Counted from the stretch's first letter, positions 1 through 8,189 are shown. The stretch: 36,839 nucleotides of DNA from Nocardioides stalactiti (GCF_014180715.1 NZ_JACEFC010000028.1:1-36839), one strand, 5' to 3'. Notes: generated from the sequence alone by a model not told the origin. A program made the numbers and translations.

Positions 1-140
1 TCGGCCAAGGAGACCGCCGAGCCCGACGGCGGGTCCTGGTCCGGCTCGCCCGGCCGGTCGGAGCCGTGGGCACACGCCGTCAGCGCCGCGCAGGTCAGCG
101 CGGCCAGTGCTGCGCGCCAGCGCCGGGTGGTCGGTCGCAC
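1..140 (-). CDS. Putative lipoprotein, N-terminal part only
   Basis: Only the first 46 codons lie in the window; the gene continues past base 1. Starting from GTG at 140, the product begins with an Arg-rich N-terminus (residues 2-9), a hydrophobic stretch (10-22) and a lipobox LTAC with the acceptor Cys at residue 23. A Ser/Asp/Pro-rich linker follows. This is a textbook lipoprotein signal, so the mature protein should be anchored to the outer face of the cytoplasmic membrane. The start lies 6 bases after the stop of the GlsB-like gene, with a GGAAGGG-like ribosome site inside the end of that gene, so the two are probably co-transcribed. No functional domain is visible in what remains. Confidence 0.6.
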   Translation of the reverse strand, partial: MRPTTRRWRAALAALTCAALTACAHGSDRPGEPDQDPPSGSAVSLA

Positions 141-146
141 GGCGCC

Positions 147-407
147 TCAGCCCTTCCGCCGGCCGACGAGTCCCTCGGCCGCCCCGACCAGCAGGACCGC
201 GGTGGCGACCCCCACCAGGGTGCCGAGGACGTTGAGCTCCAGCACGTCGCCGGTGCCGAGGGAGCTCGCCACCAGCCCGCCGACGAGCGCGCCGGCGAGG
301 CCCAGTCCGAACGTCCACCCCAGGTTGAGGTCCTGTGGCCCCGGCCGCAGCATTCTCGCCCCCACGCCGATGACGAGCCCGATCACGAGCAACCCCAGAA
401 ACTGCAT
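147..407 (-). CDS. GlsB/YeaQ/YmgE-family small membrane protein
   Basis: This is an 86-residue hydrophobic protein with three membrane segments (roughly residues 3-18, 31-50 and 57-76). Glycine-rich helices and the short GxGAR motif after the first helix are typical of the transglycosylase-associated (GlsB/YeaQ) family. Members are small stress-associated inner-membrane proteins of unknown biochemical role. The ATG at 407 is preceded by a strong GAGGAGGG site. The length is normal for the family. The gene is followed by a lipoprotein gene on the same strand and preceded by the zinc-finger/HTH gene, with a small GC hairpin in between. Confidence 0.8.
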   Translation of the reverse strand: MQFLGLLVIGLVIGVGARMLRPGPQDLNLGWTFGLGLAGALVGGLVASSLGTGDVLELNVLGTLVGVATAVLLVGAAEGLVGRRKG

Positions 408-429
408 GTTCCCTCCTCAGGTCAGGGAC

Positions 430-447
430 CCCCGCCGGGCGGCGGGG
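430..447 (-). terminator. Short GC hairpin, possible terminator
   Basis: CCCCGCC (430-436) and GGCGGGG (441-447) form a perfect 7-bp stem with a 4-base loop. It lies in the 80-base gap downstream of the zinc-finger/HTH gene and upstream of the GlsB-like gene, both on the minus strand. There is no clear U-tract, so termination is inferred from position only. Confidence 0.35.
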
Positions 448-487
448 CTGACTCCCTGGGAGGTGGACGTCGAAAGGGGGCTGTTCC

Positions 488-880
488 TTACGCCGTTCCG
501 TCCTTCATCTCACTTTTTTCTGCGGCACTGCTCGCGAACCGCTCCCAGGCGGCCTGCCGGGAGACACCGAGGGCCTTGCCGACCTGGGCCCAGGAGACCT
601 TGCGGTCGCGGAGCAGGGCGACCCAGTCGTGCACGAACGCTGCGTTCTGCTCCGCCGAGCGGACGATGAGGGGGAGGTAGCCGAGCAGCTCGAGGTCGGA
701 CATCTCGTCCCAGACCGCGCGCGACCGGGCGGCGACGCGCTCGGGCGAGCGGGTGTCCTCGTAGTACGACTCCAGGCACGGGAAGCAGATCATCGCCCCG
801 AGACCGCCGGCCAGTCGCCGTTGCTGGCTGCCCTGCTCGCCGCAGAAGGAGCACATCTTGTTCTCGACCTGGTGGTCCAT
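488..880 (-). CDS. Small zinc-finger / helix-turn-helix protein
   Basis: This 130-residue protein has two CxxC pairs (Cys10/Cys13 and Cys32/Cys35), the spacing of a ClpX-type C4 zinc-binding domain. A C-terminal helix-turn-helix (about residues 93-115, with the motif SWAQVGKALGVSRQAAWERF) resembles those in small actinobacterial DNA-binding proteins. It probably binds DNA and may respond to metal or redox state. The ATG at 880 is preceded by a GGGGGGAAG ribosome site. The gene is divergent from the oxygenase operon starting at 1060, so it could share the 881-1059 control region, but nothing ties it functionally to that operon. The zinc and DNA-binding roles are inferred from motifs. Confidence 0.7.
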   Translation of the reverse strand: MDHQVENKMCSFCGEQGSQQRRLAGGLGAMICFPCLESYYEDTRSPERVAARSRAVWDEMSDLELLGYLPLIVRSAEQNAAFVHDWVALLRDRKVSWAQVGKALGVSRQAAWERFASSAAEKSEMKDGTA

Positions 881-1001
881 CGCTGCTTCCCCCCTGTGGG
901 CCAGGGCACACGCTACCGCTCAGCGGAGGTGCCGTCGGACGTGGCCTGGATCACAAAGTCTCGCTCCGACCGCCGTCACCTAGTAGACATCTGACCCATA
1001 C

Positions 1002-1025
1002 CTGTACAGCGTGTACAGCTAACTT
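1002..1025 (+). promoter_or_regulatory. Inverted-repeat operator next to the -10 of the oxygenase operon
   Basis: CTGTACA (1002-1008), a GCG spacer and TGTACAG (1012-1018) make a perfect 7-3-7 inverted repeat. It is followed at once by TAACTT (1020-1025), a good TANNNT -10 hexamer. An operator between -35 and -10 suits a repressor. The best local candidate is the TetR gene at the end of the same operon (6072-6779). The pairing of regulator and site is inference. I saw no second copy of the CTGTACA repeat in the window. Confidence 0.6.
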
Positions 1026-1059
1026 CGGGCAGCGTTGCCCGGGTGAGGTGGTCCTAGGC

Positions 1060-1869
1060 ATGTTGGCGTACGAGCGATTCGGAACCGGTGAGCCCCTGGT
1101 GCTCGTCCACGGGATCAGCCACCGCCGGCAGGCGTGGTACCCGGTCGCGGAGCGTCTCGCGGAGCACCGCGAGGTCATCCTCTTCGACCTGCCGGGCCAC
1201 GGAGAGTCGCCCGAGCTGGTGATGGACGGCCGACCGGTCAAGGACGTGCTCCAGGGCCAGCTGATCGACTTCTTCGACGAGCTCGGTCTCGAGCAGCCGC
1301 ACATCGCCGGCAACTCGCTCGGCGGTCGGATCGCCCTCGAGGCCGCCGCCGACGGCCTGGTCAGCAGTGCCACCGCGCTGGCGCCCGCCGGCTTCTGGAA
1401 GCACCCGATCGACTTCGCCTACATCAAGACGCACTTCCTGCTCCTGAACATCGGCGCGCAGGTGGTCGCACCGATCGCGCCGACCCTGGCGAAGTACGAC
1501 CTCGGCCGGAGGCTGATGCTCTCCTCGCTGATGGTCCACGGCGAGAACCTCGACGCCGACCGGGTGGTGGGAGACCTCCACGCGATGCTGGGTGCCCGCA
1601 CCGCGTTGCGGCGGATCATTGCTGCCGGCACGGCCTGGGAGAGCGAGATCGACCCCAGCATCCCCGTCACCATCGCCTGGGGCGACAAGGACCGGGTCCT
1701 GCTGCCGCACCAGGCGGAGCACGCTCGTCGCGAGCTCCCGCACGCCGACCACGTCTGGCTCCGGGGCAGCGGCCACGTGCCGATGTCGGACGACGTGGAC
1801 TCGGTCGTCGACGTCCTTCTCCAAGGCTCCTCGCAGGGCCTACGCTCGATCACCGCGCACGTCGCCTGA
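1060..1869 (+). CDS. Alpha/beta-fold hydrolase, first gene of oxygenase operon
   Basis: This 269-residue hydrolase has the oxyanion-hole segment VLVHGIS (about 14-20), the nucleophile elbow G-N-S-L-G-G with Ser86, a late acidic motif WGDKD and the catalytic His239 in GSGHVPM. It should hydrolyse an ester or lactone. Immediately followed by a Baeyer-Villiger monooxygenase, the natural inference is that it opens the ester or lactone that enzyme makes. I chose the ATG at 1060 because GAGGTG (1045-1050) sits 9 bases upstream; an in-frame GTG at 1048 would lack a site. The stop is 14 bases before the next gene. The substrate is unknown. Confidence 0.85.
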   Translation: MLAYERFGTGEPLVLVHGISHRRQAWYPVAERLAEHREVILFDLPGHGESPELVMDGRPVKDVLQGQLIDFFDELGLEQPHIAGNSLGGRIALEAAADGLVSSATALAPAGFWKHPIDFAYIKTHFLLLNIGAQVVAPIAPTLAKYDLGRRLMLSSLMVHGENLDADRVVGDLHAMLGARTALRRIIAAGTAWESEIDPSIPVTIAWGDKDRVLLPHQAEHARRELPHADHVWLRGSGHVPMSDDVDSVVDVLLQGSSQGLRSITAHVA

Positions 1870-1883
1870 TCCTGGGAGAGACC

Positions 1884-3377
1884 ATGACTGAGCCCCTTGA
1901 ATTCGACGTCCTCATCGTGGGTGCCGGCTTGTCCGGCATCGGCGCTGCCGCCCACCTGGTCCGTGAGACCCAGGGCAAGACGTTCGCGGTGCTGGAACGA
2001 CGCGACGCCATGGGTGGCACCTGGGACCTGTTCCGCTACCCGGGCATCCGGTCGGACTCCGACATGCTCACCTTCGGCTACAACTTCCGCCCCTGGGTCG
2101 GTACGAGCGTGCTCGCCGACGGCGCCAGCATCAAGCAGTACGTGATCGACACGGCCGACGAGTACGGCATCACCGAGCACATCCGCTTCGGGCGCCGCGT
2201 CGTCAAGGCCAGCTGGTCCTCGGCGCAGGGTCGGTGGACGGTCGAGGCCGACGTCGACGGGAAGCGCGAGGTCTACTCCGCCCAGTTCCTCGTCGGCGCG
2301 AGCGGCTACTACAACTACGACGAGGGCTTCCAGCCGGACTTCCCGGGTGCGGCCGACTTCGAGGGCCAGATCGTGCACCCGCAGTTCTGGCCCGAGGACC
2401 TCGACTACGAGGGCAAGCGCGTCGTCGTCATCGGCAGCGGCGCGACCGCGATCACGCTGGTCCCGGCGATGGCGCCCAGGGCCGGTCACGTGACCATGCT
2501 GCAGCGCTCGCCGTCCTACATCATGGCCGTGCCGGCCAACGACCCCGTCGCCGTGCCGCTCTCCAAGCTGCGCGTGCCCGTCGGCGCCGTCTACAAGAGC
2601 GGCCGCACGCGCAACATCGTGCTCCAGCAGGCCATCTACAAGCTGTGCCGCATGCAGCCCGCGGCCGCGCGCAAGGTGCTGCTGACCGCCATCCGTGCCC
2701 AGCTCGGGCCGGACGTTGACATGAAGCACTTCACGCCGTCCTACAACCCGTGGGACGAGCGCCTGTGCGTGGTGCCGAACGGCGACCTGTTCCGCGTCCT
2801 GCGCAAGGGCCAGGCGCACATCGTCACCGACCACATCGACCACTTCGACGCGACCGGCATCCAGCTGAAGTCCGGCGAGCACCTCGACGCCGACATCATC
2901 GTGTCCGCGACCGGCCTGCAGATCCAGCTGGCCGGCGGCGCCGAGATCGAGGTCGACGGCGAGCGCGTCAACACCCGCGACCAGCTGCTCTACAAGGGCG
3001 TGCTGATGGAGGGCGTGCCGAACTCGCTGTTCGTCATCGGCTACACCAACGCGTCGTGGACGCTCAAGGCCGACCTGGCGAGCGAGTACTTCTGCCGGCT
3101 CATCAACCACATGGACGAGAACGGCCACGACCAGGTCGTGCCGGTCGCCGAGCCCGACGACCGCGCCGAGACCTCGGTCATGGGCGCGTCGATGCGCTCG
3201 GGATACATCCAGCGTGGCGACGCGATCATGCCCCGCCAGGGCAAGCGGATGCCGTGGCTGATCCGCAACGACTACTTCCGGGACGCCCCGGTGCTGCGCC
3301 GCGGCAAGATCGCCGACCCTGCGCTCGAGTTCCGCTCCACCAGCGCCGCTGAGGCGCTGGTCCCCACCTCCACCTGA
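1884..3377 (+). CDS. Baeyer-Villiger flavin monooxygenase (EthA/MymA-like)
   Basis: This 497-residue protein has an N-terminal FAD Rossmann motif GAGLSG (13-18), the Baeyer-Villiger fingerprint FxGxxxHxxxWP at 159-170 (F-E-G-Q-I-V-H-P-Q-F-W-P) and a second, NADPH-binding Rossmann motif around 180-190 (VVVIGSGATA). Length and the GGTWDLFRYPGIRSDSD segment match the mycobacterial EthA/MymA group, which oxidise ketones to esters using NADPH and O2. The ATG at 1884 follows GGGAGAG. The gene sits between a hydrolase and an AurF-like oxygenase in one operon. In Mycobacterium tuberculosis, ethA is controlled by the TetR protein EthR; a TetR gene also ends this operon. The substrate cannot be read from sequence. 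Confidence 0.9.
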   Translation: MTEPLEFDVLIVGAGLSGIGAAAHLVRETQGKTFAVLERRDAMGGTWDLFRYPGIRSDSDMLTFGYNFRPWVGTSVLADGASIKQYVIDTADEYGITEHIRFGRRVVKASWSSAQGRWTVEADVDGKREVYSAQFLVGASGYYNYDEGFQPDFPGAADFEGQIVHPQFWPEDLDYEGKRVVVIGSGATAITLVPAMAPRAGHVTMLQRSPSYIMAVPANDPVAVPLSKLRVPVGAVYKSGRTRNIVLQQAIYKLCRMQPAAARKVLLTAIRAQLGPDVDMKHFTPSYNPWDERLCVVPNGDLFRVLRKGQAHIVTDHIDHFDATGIQLKSGEHLDADIIVSATGLQIQLAGGAEIEVDGERVNTRDQLLYKGVLMEGVPNSLFVIGYTNASWTLKADLASEYFCRLINHMDENGHDQVVPVAEPDDRAETSVMGASMRSGYIQRGDAIMPRQGKRMPWLIRNDYFRDAPVLRRGKIADPALEFRSTSAAEALVPTST

Positions 3378-3403
3378 CACTCCCGCCTGACCTGAGGAGC
3401 ACC

Positions 3404-4402
3404 ATGACGATCGAGCAGACCTACGAAGAGGCCCTCCTGACCCTGTCCGAGGGGTCGGTGCGTCTCCACTTCGACGCGTTCGAGGACATCGACTGGGACG
3501 ACCCGTCCTCGGTCATCGACCCCGACGCCGACTGCTGGATCCTGCCTGTGGAGCACCCGCTGGGCGCCACCGCCTGGTACCAGGCGCTGCCCGAGGACCG
3601 GCAGAAGGAGATCGGCCTCTGGATGATCGCCCAGATGATGAAGGTGGGTCTGCAGTTCGAGAACCTGCTCATCCGCGGCCTCATGCAGTACGTCTTCAAC
3701 CTGCCCAACGGCTCTCCGGAGTACCGCTACGTCACCCACGAGGCGACCGAGGAGACCCACCACACGCAGATGTTCCAGGAGTTCACGAACCGCTCGGGCG
3801 TCAACGCGCCCGGCATGCGGCGGTGGACCAAGACGATGCCGCTCCAGGCCCTGATCCCGTCGATGGCGACCCTGTTCCCGGAGTTCTTCTTCACCTTGGT
3901 GCTCGGTGGCGAGGAGCCGATCGACCACGCGCAGAAGATGATCCTGCGCAGTGACTGGGACATGCACCCGCTGGTGAAGCGGATCGTGTCGATCCACGTC
4001 GCCGAGGAGGCGCGCCACATCTCCTTCGCGCACCGCTACCTCGCCGAGCGCTCGGCGGAGATGGGGCCGGTCCGCAAGGGTCTCCTGGGCGTCCTCACCC
4101 CGATCGTCTACCGCCTGATGTGCGACATGATCCTGGCCCCGAGCCGGTCGTCGTACCGCGAGCTCGGCATCCCGCGCCGGGTGATCAAGGAGGCCTACTG
4201 GGGTGGCCCGCAGAGCACCGAGCTCCTCTCCGAGACGTTCGCCGACCTGCGGATGCTCGCCGAGGACATCGGCGTGCGGAACCGGCTGACCCGGCCGCTG
4301 TGGAAGGTGCTCGGGATCGACGGTCGCCCCGCCCGCTTCCGCGGCGAGGTCCACGAGCGCGGCGGCCACGGCACCGCCGCAGACGCAGCCAAGGCTGCCT
4401 AG
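3404..4402 (+). CDS. AurF-like diiron oxygenase
   Basis: This 332-residue helical protein has two carboxylate/histidine clusters: H112-E-A-T-E-E-T-H-H120 and H198-V-A-E-E-A-R-H205. They fit the two ExxH-type iron-ligand helices of the AurF family (p-aminobenzoate N-oxygenase-like). These enzymes use a diiron centre and O2 and need electrons from a reductase; the ferredoxin reductase encoded next fits that need. AurF itself oxidises arylamines to nitro compounds, but many family members are uncharacterised and could hydroxylate carbon. The ATG at 3404 follows GAGGAG. The C-terminal tail is Ala/Gly-rich. Confidence 0.8.
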   Translation: MTIEQTYEEALLTLSEGSVRLHFDAFEDIDWDDPSSVIDPDADCWILPVEHPLGATAWYQALPEDRQKEIGLWMIAQMMKVGLQFENLLIRGLMQYVFNLPNGSPEYRYVTHEATEETHHTQMFQEFTNRSGVNAPGMRRWTKTMPLQALIPSMATLFPEFFFTLVLGGEEPIDHAQKMILRSDWDMHPLVKRIVSIHVAEEARHISFAHRYLAERSAEMGPVRKGLLGVLTPIVYRLMCDMILAPSRSSYRELGIPRRVIKEAYWGGPQSTELLSETFADLRMLAEDIGVRNRLTRPLWKVLGIDGRPARFRGEVHERGGHGTAADAAKAA

Positions 4403-4410
4403 GGGACCCC

Positions 4411-6018
4411 ATGCCCTACGTCGTCACCCAGTCGTGCTGCAGCGACGGGGCGTGTGTCGTCGCCTGCCCGGTCAACGCCATCCATCCGGCGCCGGGTGAG
4501 CCCGGCTTCGCCACCGCCGAGATGCTCCACGTCGACCCGATCTCGTGCGTCGACTGCGGCGCCTGTGCGACCGCCTGCCCGGTGGACGCGCTGCTGCCGC
4601 ACACCAAGCTCACCGAGAAGCAGCTGCCGTTCATCGAGCTCAACGCCGCGTACTACGTCGAGAACCCGCACGCCGACCGCCCGATCCTCGCGGCGGTCGC
4701 GGAGCGGCCCGTCGTCGACGCCCGCGGCCTGCGGGTCGCGATCATCGGCGCCGGCCCGGCGGGCCTCTATGCCGCCGACGAGCTGCTCAAGCACGCCGGC
4801 GTGAGCGTCGACGTCTTCGACCGGCTGCCGACCCCGCACGGCTTGGCCCGGTACGGCGTCGCGCCCGACCACCCCAGCACCAAGCAGGTCATCGACCTGT
4901 TCGGTGCCATCGAGCGCGAGGCCGGGTTCCGCTACCGCCTCAACGTCGAGGTCGGCACCGACATCACCCACGACCAGCTGCGCGCGTCGTACGACGCGGT
5001 GGTCTATGCCGTCGGCGCGGCCACGGACCGGCGCCTCGGCATCGACGGCGAGGACCTCCCGGGCAGCGTCTCGGCGACCGAGTTCGTCGCCTGGTACAAC
5101 GGCCACCCCGACGGCGACGACCGCTCGTTCCCGCTCGGCTCGGCCCGCGCGGTCGTGATCGGCAACGGCAACGTCGCCCTCGACGTGGCCAGGATCCTGA
5201 CCGCTGACCCCGAGGCACTCGCGAGGACCGACATCTCCGACCGTGCGCTCGCCGCCCTGCGCGACAGCACGATCGAGGAGGTCGTGGTGCTCGGACGCCG
5301 CGGCGCCGCCGACGCGGCGTTCACGCTGCCGGAGCTGCTCGGCCTGGCCGCCCTGGACGGGATCGACGTCGTCGTCGAGGGTGAGGTCGAGGTGACCTCC
5401 CCGAAGACCCGGATCCTCGCCGAGATCGCCGCCCGCCCGCGGCGACCCGGCCTGCGCCGCATCGTGCTCCGCTTCGACACCGCCCCGGTGCGGGTCGTCG
5501 GCGACCAGCACACGCGTGCCCTCGAGGTGGCGCGCACCACGACGATCGACGGCCGGGCCGTCCTCACCGAGGACACCGAGCTGCTCCCTGCCGGCCTCGT
5601 GCTGCGCGCGATCGGCTACCGCGCCCGCCCCGTCGCCGGTCTGCCGTTCGACGACGCCCGCGCGGTCGTGCCCAACGACCTCGGCCGGGTCGAGCCGGGC
5701 GTCTATGTCGCGGGCTGGATCAAGCGCGGCCCGACCGGCTTCCTCGGCACCAACAAGTCCTGCTCGCGGGAGACCGTCGAGCAGCTCCTCGCCGACCTCG
5801 ACGCGGGCCTCCTGGAGCGTCCGTCGACCGAGGTCGAGCAGCTGCCGTGGGAGATCGACGCGGCCGGCTGGCGGGCCATCGACGAGCACGAGCGCGCCGC
5901 CGGTGCGGAGGCCGGCCGACCCCGGGTCAAGGTCACCGACCGGGGCGACCTGGTGGCGGCCGCCGAGCGGGCGCACCGCCCGGTCGAGCGTCCGCGGCGG
6001 AGCCTGCTGCGCCGCTGA
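4411..6018 (+). CDS. fprB: FprB-type ferredoxin / ferredoxin-NADP reductase fusion
   Basis: This 535-residue protein starts with a ferredoxin module. Its first cluster has Cys9/Cys10, Cys15 and Cys19-Pro; the second has Cys46, Cys49, Cys52 and Cys56-Pro. The first lacks the middle Cys of a canonical C-x2-C-x2-C set, as expected for a 7Fe-type ferredoxin. An adrenodoxin-reductase-like part follows, with an FAD motif GAGPAG (113-118), a GNGNVALDVAR pyridine-nucleotide motif from residue 251 and the late WIKRGPTGFLGTNK segment. This layout is that of mycobacterial FprB. It should pass NAD(P)H electrons to a partner, most simply the diiron oxygenase just upstream. From memory, an AurF-like gene also neighbours fprB in M. 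tuberculosis; I cannot check this here. The start is 8 bases after the previous stop. Confidence 0.88.
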   Translation: MPYVVTQSCCSDGACVVACPVNAIHPAPGEPGFATAEMLHVDPISCVDCGACATACPVDALLPHTKLTEKQLPFIELNAAYYVENPHADRPILAAVAERPVVDARGLRVAIIGAGPAGLYAADELLKHAGVSVDVFDRLPTPHGLARYGVAPDHPSTKQVIDLFGAIEREAGFRYRLNVEVGTDITHDQLRASYDAVVYAVGAATDRRLGIDGEDLPGSVSATEFVAWYNGHPDGDDRSFPLGSARAVVIGNGNVALDVARILTADPEALARTDISDRALAALRDSTIEEVVVLGRRGAADAAFTLPELLGLAALDGIDVVVEGEVEVTSPKTRILAEIAARPRRPGLRRIVLRFDTAPVRVVGDQHTRALEVARTTTIDGRAVLTEDTELLPAGLVLRAIGYRARPVAGLPFDDARAVVPNDLGRVEPGVYVAGWIKRGPTGFLGTNKSCSRETVEQLLADLDAGLLERPSTEVEQLPWEIDAAGWRAIDEHERAAGAEAGRPRVKVTDRGDLVAAAERAHRPVERPRRSLLRR

Positions 6019-6058
6019 CGAACGGCGACGCTCCCGGGGTGCAGCAGGCGAGGTCATC

Positions 6059-6064
6059 TAGAGT
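6059..6064 (+). promoter_or_regulatory. -10 hexamer of a leaderless promoter
   Basis: TAGAGT is followed by 7 bases and then the ATG of the TetR gene, with no Shine-Dalgarno site between. The regulator can therefore be transcribed on its own as well as from the operon promoter. Confidence 0.5.
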
Positions 6065-6071
6065 GCGCGCC

Positions 6072-6779
6072 ATGGTGCACGTGCCCCGGGTCCCCGGCCT
6101 CGACGGGCGTCAGACGCGTTGGCAGGACCACAACGAGGAACGGCGCCAGCGGGTCCTCGACGCCGCCGTCGAGCTGATCGAGGAGCTCCCGCTCGGGAGC
6201 GACGTGCACGTCCAGCAGATCGCCGAGCGGGCGGGGCTGGTCCGCACCGTCGTGTACCGGTTGTTCAGCAATCGCAACGACCTCAACCGGGCCGTGCAGG
6301 AGCACCTCGTCGGGATGATCCGGAAGGTGCTCGACGAGAACCTCGTCCTCGCCGGGAGCATCGAGGACATCATCGGCGGACTGGTCGGCGGCTACGTCGG
6401 CTGGGTGGCCGACCACCCGAACCTCCACGAGATGGCGCAGCGGCCGCTCGGCGACGGTGAGCCGGCCGAGCTCGACAAGGCCGTGGAACGGCTCAGCTCG
6501 GACATCTACGACCTGTTCCAGGCCGGCGCGACGCTCCTCGGGCACGAGCTCGACGAGGACCAGGTCGCGACCCTCGACGTACTCGTGGTCGGGATCGTGG
6601 GACAGGTGCGCGGCAGCGTCAACCAGTGGGTACGACGACCCGAGCGCACCATGAGTGCCCGGGCGCTGTCGCGCCTGCTGAGCCGGTGGATCTGGTTCCA
6701 GATCGACGGCCAGGCACGCGAGGTCGGCGTCGAGCTGGACCCGACGGTGCCGATCGACGAGCTCGCCGCGTCACTCTGA
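6072..6779 (+). CDS. TetR-family transcriptional regulator
   Basis: This 235-residue protein has an N-terminal TetR DNA-binding domain. The helix-turn-helix covers about residues 46-66 (V-Q-Q-I-A-E-R-A-G-L-V-R-T-V-V-Y-R-L-F), followed by an all-helical ligand domain. It is last in the oxygenase operon, on the same strand, and is the likely regulator of the operon through the inverted repeat at 1002-1018. The ATG at 6072 is favoured because a TAGAGT -10 hexamer lies 7 bases upstream. The inducer is probably a substrate or product of the monooxygenase pathway; that is inference from gene order only. Confidence 0.85.
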   Translation: MVHVPRVPGLDGRQTRWQDHNEERRQRVLDAAVELIEELPLGSDVHVQQIAERAGLVRTVVYRLFSNRNDLNRAVQEHLVGMIRKVLDENLVLAGSIEDIIGGLVGGYVGWVADHPNLHEMAQRPLGDGEPAELDKAVERLSSDIYDLFQAGATLLGHELDEDQVATLDVLVVGIVGQVRGSVNQWVRRPERTMSARALSRLLSRWIWFQIDGQAREVGVELDPTVPIDELAASL

Positions 6780-6797
6780 GGCGGCGCCGGGCCCGTC

Positions 6798-7172
6798 CTA
6801 GCGGTGGCCCGCGGCGGACGCGCGCTCGGGGCCGAGGCAGACAGCGACCAGCTCGCCGGGACGCTCGCGGTTGAAGACCGCCCAGCCGTGGTCGAACGAC
6901 ACGACGCGGGTGCGGCCGACGCGGTCGCGGATGACCGCCGTGGTCGGGATGACCTCGGGCTCGAAGCCGGTGGTGGAGCAGTTGTTGCGCTCGAGGATCC
7001 GGCTGGTCGCCTTGTCCTGGACGGAGAGCCCGATGTGCTCGGCTGGCGGCTGGGGCGCCGTGAGGACGCTGACGGCACCGAGGCCGACGAGCAGCGTGAG
7101 CGCGCCGGCAGTCATCGCCGTGCGGAGCGACGTCACTGCGGTCCGCAGCAGCGCCTTGCGTCCAGCGTCCAA
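6798..7172 (-). CDS. Hypothetical membrane-anchored or secreted protein
   Basis: This 124-residue protein has one hydrophobic segment (about residues 20-38) after a short basic N-terminus. The outer domain has a Cys at about residue 65 and one near the C-terminus in the segment LVAVCLGPE. I recognise no family. The TTG start at 7172 is supported by GGAGAA six bases upstream and by the absence of a better start. The gene is divergent from the MoxR gene; the 141-base gap between them holds nested short inverted repeats (GGTCAC/GTGACC around GGTGG/CCACC, 7250-7282) of unknown meaning. Its 3' end faces the TetR gene. Confidence 0.55.
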   Translation of the reverse strand: MDAGRKALLRTAVTSLRTAMTAGALTLLVGLGAVSVLTAPQPPAEHIGLSVQDKATSRILERNNCSTTGFEPEVIPTTAVIRDRVGRTRVVSFDHGWAVFNRERPGELVAVCLGPERASAAGHR

Positions 7173-7313
7173 CGTCTCTTCTCCGCTCTTTCCCCCCAGG
7201 GACCGGCCTTCTCGACCGCTGCCATCTCAACGACGGGGGGCCCGCCGGGTCACGACCGAGGTGGGGACCACCCGGGGTGACCAGCGAGGCGAATCCCAGG
7301 CAGGATGGGAGGC

Positions 7314-8189
7314 ATGACCTGGTTCTCGTCCCCCTCGCAGGCCGCCGCGCAGCTCACCGAAGCGGGCTACCTCGCTGATGCGGCGACGGCCACGACCGCC
7401 TTCCTGGCGGGCGCGCTGGAGAAGCCGCTGCTCCTCGAGGGTCCCGCGGGTGTCGGCAAGACCGAGCTCGCCAAGGCCGTGGCACGGGCGACCGGAGCCG
7501 AGCTGGTCCGACTCCAGTGCTACGAGGGTCTCGACGAGGCGCGCGCTCTCTACGAGTGGAACTACAAGAAGCAGCTGCTGCGGATCCAGGCCCAGACCGG
7601 CTCGGCCGACGGCGCCGACTGGGACCAGACCCACGACGACATCTTCACCGAGGAGTTCCTGCTCACCCGGCCGCTGCTGACGGCGATCCGGCGCGACGAG
7701 CCGACGGTGCTGCTCATCGACGAGGTCGACAAGACCGACATCGAGGTGGAGGGCCTGCTGCTGGAGGTGCTCTCCGACTTCCAGGTCACCATCCCCGAGC
7801 TCGGCACCGTCGCCGCTACCCGCCGTCCGTACGTCGTCCTGACCTCCAACGCCAGTCGGGAGCTGTCCGAGGCGGTCAAGCGCCGCTGCCTCTACCTGCA
7901 CCTGGACTACCCGGACGCGGAGCGCGAGCGCGAGATCCTCCAGGCCCAGGTCCCCGACCTCGACGACCGGATCGCCGAGCAGCTGGTGGCCACCGTCGGC
8001 AAGCTCCGGGACCTCGAGCTCAAGAAGGCGCCCTCGATCGCGGAGTCGGTCGACTGGGCGCGCACCCTCATCGCGCTCGAGATCCGCGACCTCGACGACA
8101 AGGCCATCACCGACACGTTGGGGGCCGTGCTCAAGCACGCGTCGGACCAGCAGCGCGCCGTCAAGGAGCTCCGGCTCAACCGTGGCTAG
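7314..8189 (+). CDS. MoxR-family AAA+ ATPase
   Basis: This 291-residue protein has Walker A GPAGVGKT (43-50), Walker B LLIDEVDK (about residue 137) and a sensor-1 segment LTSNASREL, all typical of MoxR ATPases. These act as chaperones that insert cofactors or remodel partner complexes, usually with a VWA-domain protein encoded next door, as here. A CAGGAT -10-like hexamer (7301-7306) lies 7 bases before this ATG, fitting a leaderless transcript; an in-frame ATG at 7305 would add three residues. The stop overlaps the start of the VWA gene by 8 bases, indicating translational coupling. Confidence 0.88.
   Translation: MTWFSSPSQAAAQLTEAGYLADAATATTAFLAGALEKPLLLEGPAGVGKTELAKAVARATGAELVRLQCYEGLDEARALYEWNYKKQLLRIQAQTGSADGADWDQTHDDIFTEEFLLTRPLLTAIRRDEPTVLLIDEVDKTDIEVEGLLLEVLSDFQVTIPELGTVAATRRPYVVLTSNASRELSEAVKRRCLYLHLDYPDAEREREILQAQVPDLDDRIAEQLVATVGKLRDLELKKAPSIAESVDWARTLIALEIRDLDDKAITDTLGAVLKHASDQQRAVKELRLNRG

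Noticed and set aside
1419..3380. Long minus-strand frame opposite the BVMO
   Set aside because: No domain, and the plus-strand frame has complete BVMO motifs; it is a GC-bias shadow.
7250..7282. Nested GGTCAC/GTGACC and GGTGG/CCACC repeats
   Set aside because: Arms are short and imperfectly placed relative to either promoter; too weak to call an operator.
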